Assembly: GCF_020075705.1 (NCBI RefSeq)
Contig: NZ_JAIQUM010000017.1
Span: 14,733-78,732, forward strand
Length of the DNA: 64,000 bases
Direction of reading: 5' to 3'
DNA from: Metabacillus rhizolycopersici
GTDB lineage: Bacteria > Bacillota > Bacilli > Bacillales > Bacillaceae
The notes beneath the pieces are model-generated. The model had not been told where the DNA came from. It made no database searches and was given only the letters and a program-made list of their open reading frames with translations. Shown here piece by piece: positions 62,250-64,000 of this stretch. Every line of letters starts with the position of its first letter. Position 1 is the stretch's first letter. A program made the translations under genes and the position numbers.

Positions 62250-63821
62250 ATGAATCTTGAGTCATATCTGCACAATCTACATTTTGACATCGACAAAGTA
62301 AGCCCAACGGACTGGGAAGTGGATTGGGAAGATGCGCCGCTTCCGTATAAGCTCTATCGTGGCTTGCCTGTTGTTCCATTATCTTTGGAGGTACCGCTGA
62401 CGCTAAAAGAATGGGAAGTACCAGAACGTCCTAACCTCCGGAGAATTAGTTATTTTCTCTGGTACGTCTTCGGCCTGTCTCAACTATCTCAGTCAGCCTT
62501 TCCATCCATGGACCAAGTACCAGAACTCATGCAGTCGTATCGAAGGTTTGTTCCTTCCGGTGGAGCGTTGTATCCAAGCGAATTGTATGTGTACTTGAAG
62601 ATCGAGAATCTGCCTGTAGGGGTGTATCATTATGATGTGGCACACCACCGCTTGGTATTCTTGAGAGAAGGTAATTTCGATTCGTATCTAGCCCGAGCTC
62701 TTGGTCATCGCTGTGATATGTCCGCTTGTTTTGGGACTGTTTTTGTGTCGACGATGTTTTGGAAAAACTTTTATAAATATCATAACTTTGCCTACCGTCT
62801 TCAGGGGTTAGATGCTGGTGTGCTGATTGGACAGTTACTAGAAGTAGCCAAACGATTTGGTTTTGCATCTGGGGTTTACTTCCAATATCTAGACCGGGCA
62901 ATCAACCATTTACTTGGCCTAACCGAAGATGAGGAAAGTGTGTATGCTGTTATCCCGTTAACAGTTGAACCGACAAGGTGGTTTTCTAATGGGGGCGGCA
63001 GAGATGAGCTTGTTTCTGCTATTGAGTTGTGCCAAGAGTTACAAGCGATTCAAACGAATCACTATGTCCGATCACAGAAAACCAAACCATTTCCGTTGTT
63101 AAAGAAGATGAATGAAGCGTCCATACTCGAATCAACGCAATCGTTTCGGCGAATAAAAGAGAGGGAGACGTTGAAATGTAAGAATCAAGTGGTAACTCTC
63201 CCACGAGTGAAGCGGTTATCCTATGATCTGACGGCGGTTTGTCAAAAACGATTTTCACCAGATATGGATTTCGTTTTTGGAAAGGTGAGTCAAGCGCAGC
63301 TAGCCATTCTGCTACGGGAAGCAACGTCTGCGTTCTTTTATCGAAATGATTTGGATGAAGCACAGGAGGAGCACGAGTCCCGTGTCTCACTATATGGTTG
63401 TTTGAATAATGTTGAGGGCATACCAGACGGTGCATATCATTATGAAAGTGCTGAACATGTGTTACGACAGATAGATCTTGGTGATCATCGACTCAGTTTG
63501 CAATCTGGAATGTCTATCAGTAATGTAAATTTGTTTCAGGTGCCGCTCTGCTTTCATGTGGCAGGGGGTAAAGATCACTTCATCTCGGAACTTGGGTATA
63601 GAGGATATCGAATTCAACAAATGGAAGCTGGTATGCTCGTGCAACGATTACTGTTAACGGCGTCAGCCCTTGATTTGGGCGGACACCCATTACTCGGGTT
63701 TGACGCAAACTTGTGTGATGAAATCTACAAGATGGATCATCAAGGAAAAACCAGCCTAATCCAAGTCCCAATTGGTCCCTATAGGCCCCGCCCTTGGTTA
63801 GTGGGGAGCCTGCAAAGTTAA
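62250..63821 (+). CDS. SagB-type azoline dehydrogenase (tandem nitroreductase)
   Basis: 523 residues with two nitroreductase-like halves. First half: RFVPSGGALYPSELYVYL (FMN site, near residues 98-115) and QGLDAGVLIGQLLEVA. Second half: LLREATSAF ... GAYHYE ... MEAGMLVQRLLLTASAL. FMN-dependent oxidation of thiazolines to thiazoles is the known role of SagB proteins. RBS GAGGAGGGGTGG before ATG 62250. It is the last gene of the cluster in the window; no transporter, leader peptidase or immunity gene is visible. Confidence 0.87.
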   Translation: MNLESYLHNLHFDIDKVSPTDWEVDWEDAPLPYKLYRGLPVVPLSLEVPLTLKEWEVPERPNLRRISYFLWYVFGLSQLSQSAFPSMDQVPELMQSYRRFVPSGGALYPSELYVYLKIENLPVGVYHYDVAHHRLVFLREGNFDSYLARALGHRCDMSACFGTVFVSTMFWKNFYKYHNFAYRLQGLDAGVLIGQLLEVAKRFGFASGVYFQYLDRAINHLLGLTEDEESVYAVIPLTVEPTRWFSNGGGRDELVSAIELCQELQAIQTNHYVRSQKTKPFPLLKKMNEASILESTQSFRRIKERETLKCKNQVVTLPRVKRLSYDLTAVCQKRFSPDMDFVFGKVSQAQLAILLREATSAFFYRNDLDEAQEEHESRVSLYGCLNNVEGIPDGAYHYESAEHVLRQIDLGDHRLSLQSGMSISNVNLFQVPLCFHVAGGKDHFISELGYRGYRIQQMEAGMLVQRLLLTASALDLGGHPLLGFDANLCDEIYKMDHQGKTSLIQVPIGPYRPRPWLVGSLQS

Positions 63822-63839
63822 GTATGGGGCGCAAAACGA

Positions 63840-64000
63840 TTTTTATCCCGCATTAACGGGCAGTAATACCCCCACCTCTAAGCTTGAGTGAATCACAAAG
63901 AGGCGAAGGTGGGGGATAACTGCCCGTAAAAGCCCGATAAGTCTCGCTATCCATCAGTGGGGGATAAGGAAAACCCCCACTGATGGAAGTCTCGCTTTAT
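63840..64000. repeat. Dispersed hairpin repeat, copy B (full)
   Basis: Two modules. Module I (63840-63951): TTATCCCG ... GGGCAGTAATACCCCCACCTC ... GAGGCGAAGGTGGGGGATAACTGCCC, an inverted-repeat element. Module II (63952-64000): CATCAGTGGGGG ... CCCCCACTGATG hairpin, then GAAGTCTCGCTTTAT. The same modules occur in degraded form at 34503-34600 and 34763-34876. It continues to the window edge. Confidence 0.85.

Noticed and set aside
63019..63435. Minus-strand frame of 138 residues inside the SagB-type gene
   Set aside because: Antisense shadow of a well-supported gene, with no family resemblance.

Overview
The window looks like a chromosomal segment of a low-G+C Gram-positive endospore-former of the Bacillaceae (Bacillus in the broad sense). 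Supporting signs are AGGAGG-type ribosome binding sites with frequent TTG and GTG starts, a perfect CIRCE operator, a ydaO-type riboswitch, a TatA/TatC pair behind a Tat-exported PhoX phosphatase, a TcyP-like cystine carrier, a YndM-like protein and a heterocycloanthracin-type peptide cluster. Species cannot be fixed from the sequence alone.

Layout, left part (1-34 kb, mostly core and transport genes). 1-8.4 kb: an LplABC-type ABC importer without its own ATPase, set among two PHP-domain phosphoesterases, a calcineurin-like phosphoesterase and a MATE exporter. 9.3-12.2 kb: PhoX phosphatase with TatA and TatC. 12.3-21.5 kb: small redox and housekeeping genes, including TrhO, HrcA/CIRCE-controlled HtpG, a cold-shock protein, RibA-like and nucleotidase genes, a ketopantoate-reductase-like gene, a PHP phosphatase and a remnant of homogentisate dioxygenase. 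22-26.1 kb: TcyP-like carrier, then an M20 amidohydrolase with two membrane proteins. 26.4-34.3 kb: small hypotheticals, a glutamate/proton symporter behind a c-di-AMP (ydaO) riboswitch, an exonuclease, an AI-2E-type permease, a methyltransferase and a luciferase-like monooxygenase.

34.5-57.2 kb is the most interesting part: a contiguous biosynthetic locus that I read as an iterative type II PKS/FAS joined to a tetronate-forming cassette. It encodes two TetR regulators, a P450, a type II thioesterase, an AbyA5/Agg5-like alpha/beta hydrolase, a one-chain KS-CLF fusion, an ACP, an active and a degenerate ketoreductase, a KAS III-like ring-forming synthase, FkbH (glyceryl-ACP former), a second ACP, a stand-alone E2-type acyltransferase, a CrtI-like polyene desaturase/isomerase, an enoyl-CoA hydratase-like protein, a FabZ-like dehydratase, an FAD monooxygenase and AcpS. 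A complete acetyl-CoA carboxylase set (accB, accC, accD, accA) follows. KAS III, FkbH, ACP and E2 acyltransferase are in the same order as abyA1-A4 of spirotetronate loci. The expected product is an unsaturated 3-acyl-tetronate, possibly with a 5-methylidene group. This is inference from family logic.

57.8-63.8 kb is a second, independent cluster, visibly richer in G+C: a TOMM (thiazole/oxazole-modified) RiPP of the heterocycloanthracin type. It has a Cys-rich precursor, an F-protein (ocin-ThiF-like), a fused cyclodehydratase (E1-like plus YcaO) and a SagB-type dehydrogenase. Imperfect copies of one hairpin repeat lie at 34.5-34.9 kb and 63.84-64.0 kb, on both sides of the two clusters, and a decayed tyrosine-recombinase-like fragment lies between the clusters. 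Together these suggest an accessory region. No tRNA, rRNA, CRISPR array or intact insertion sequence was seen.
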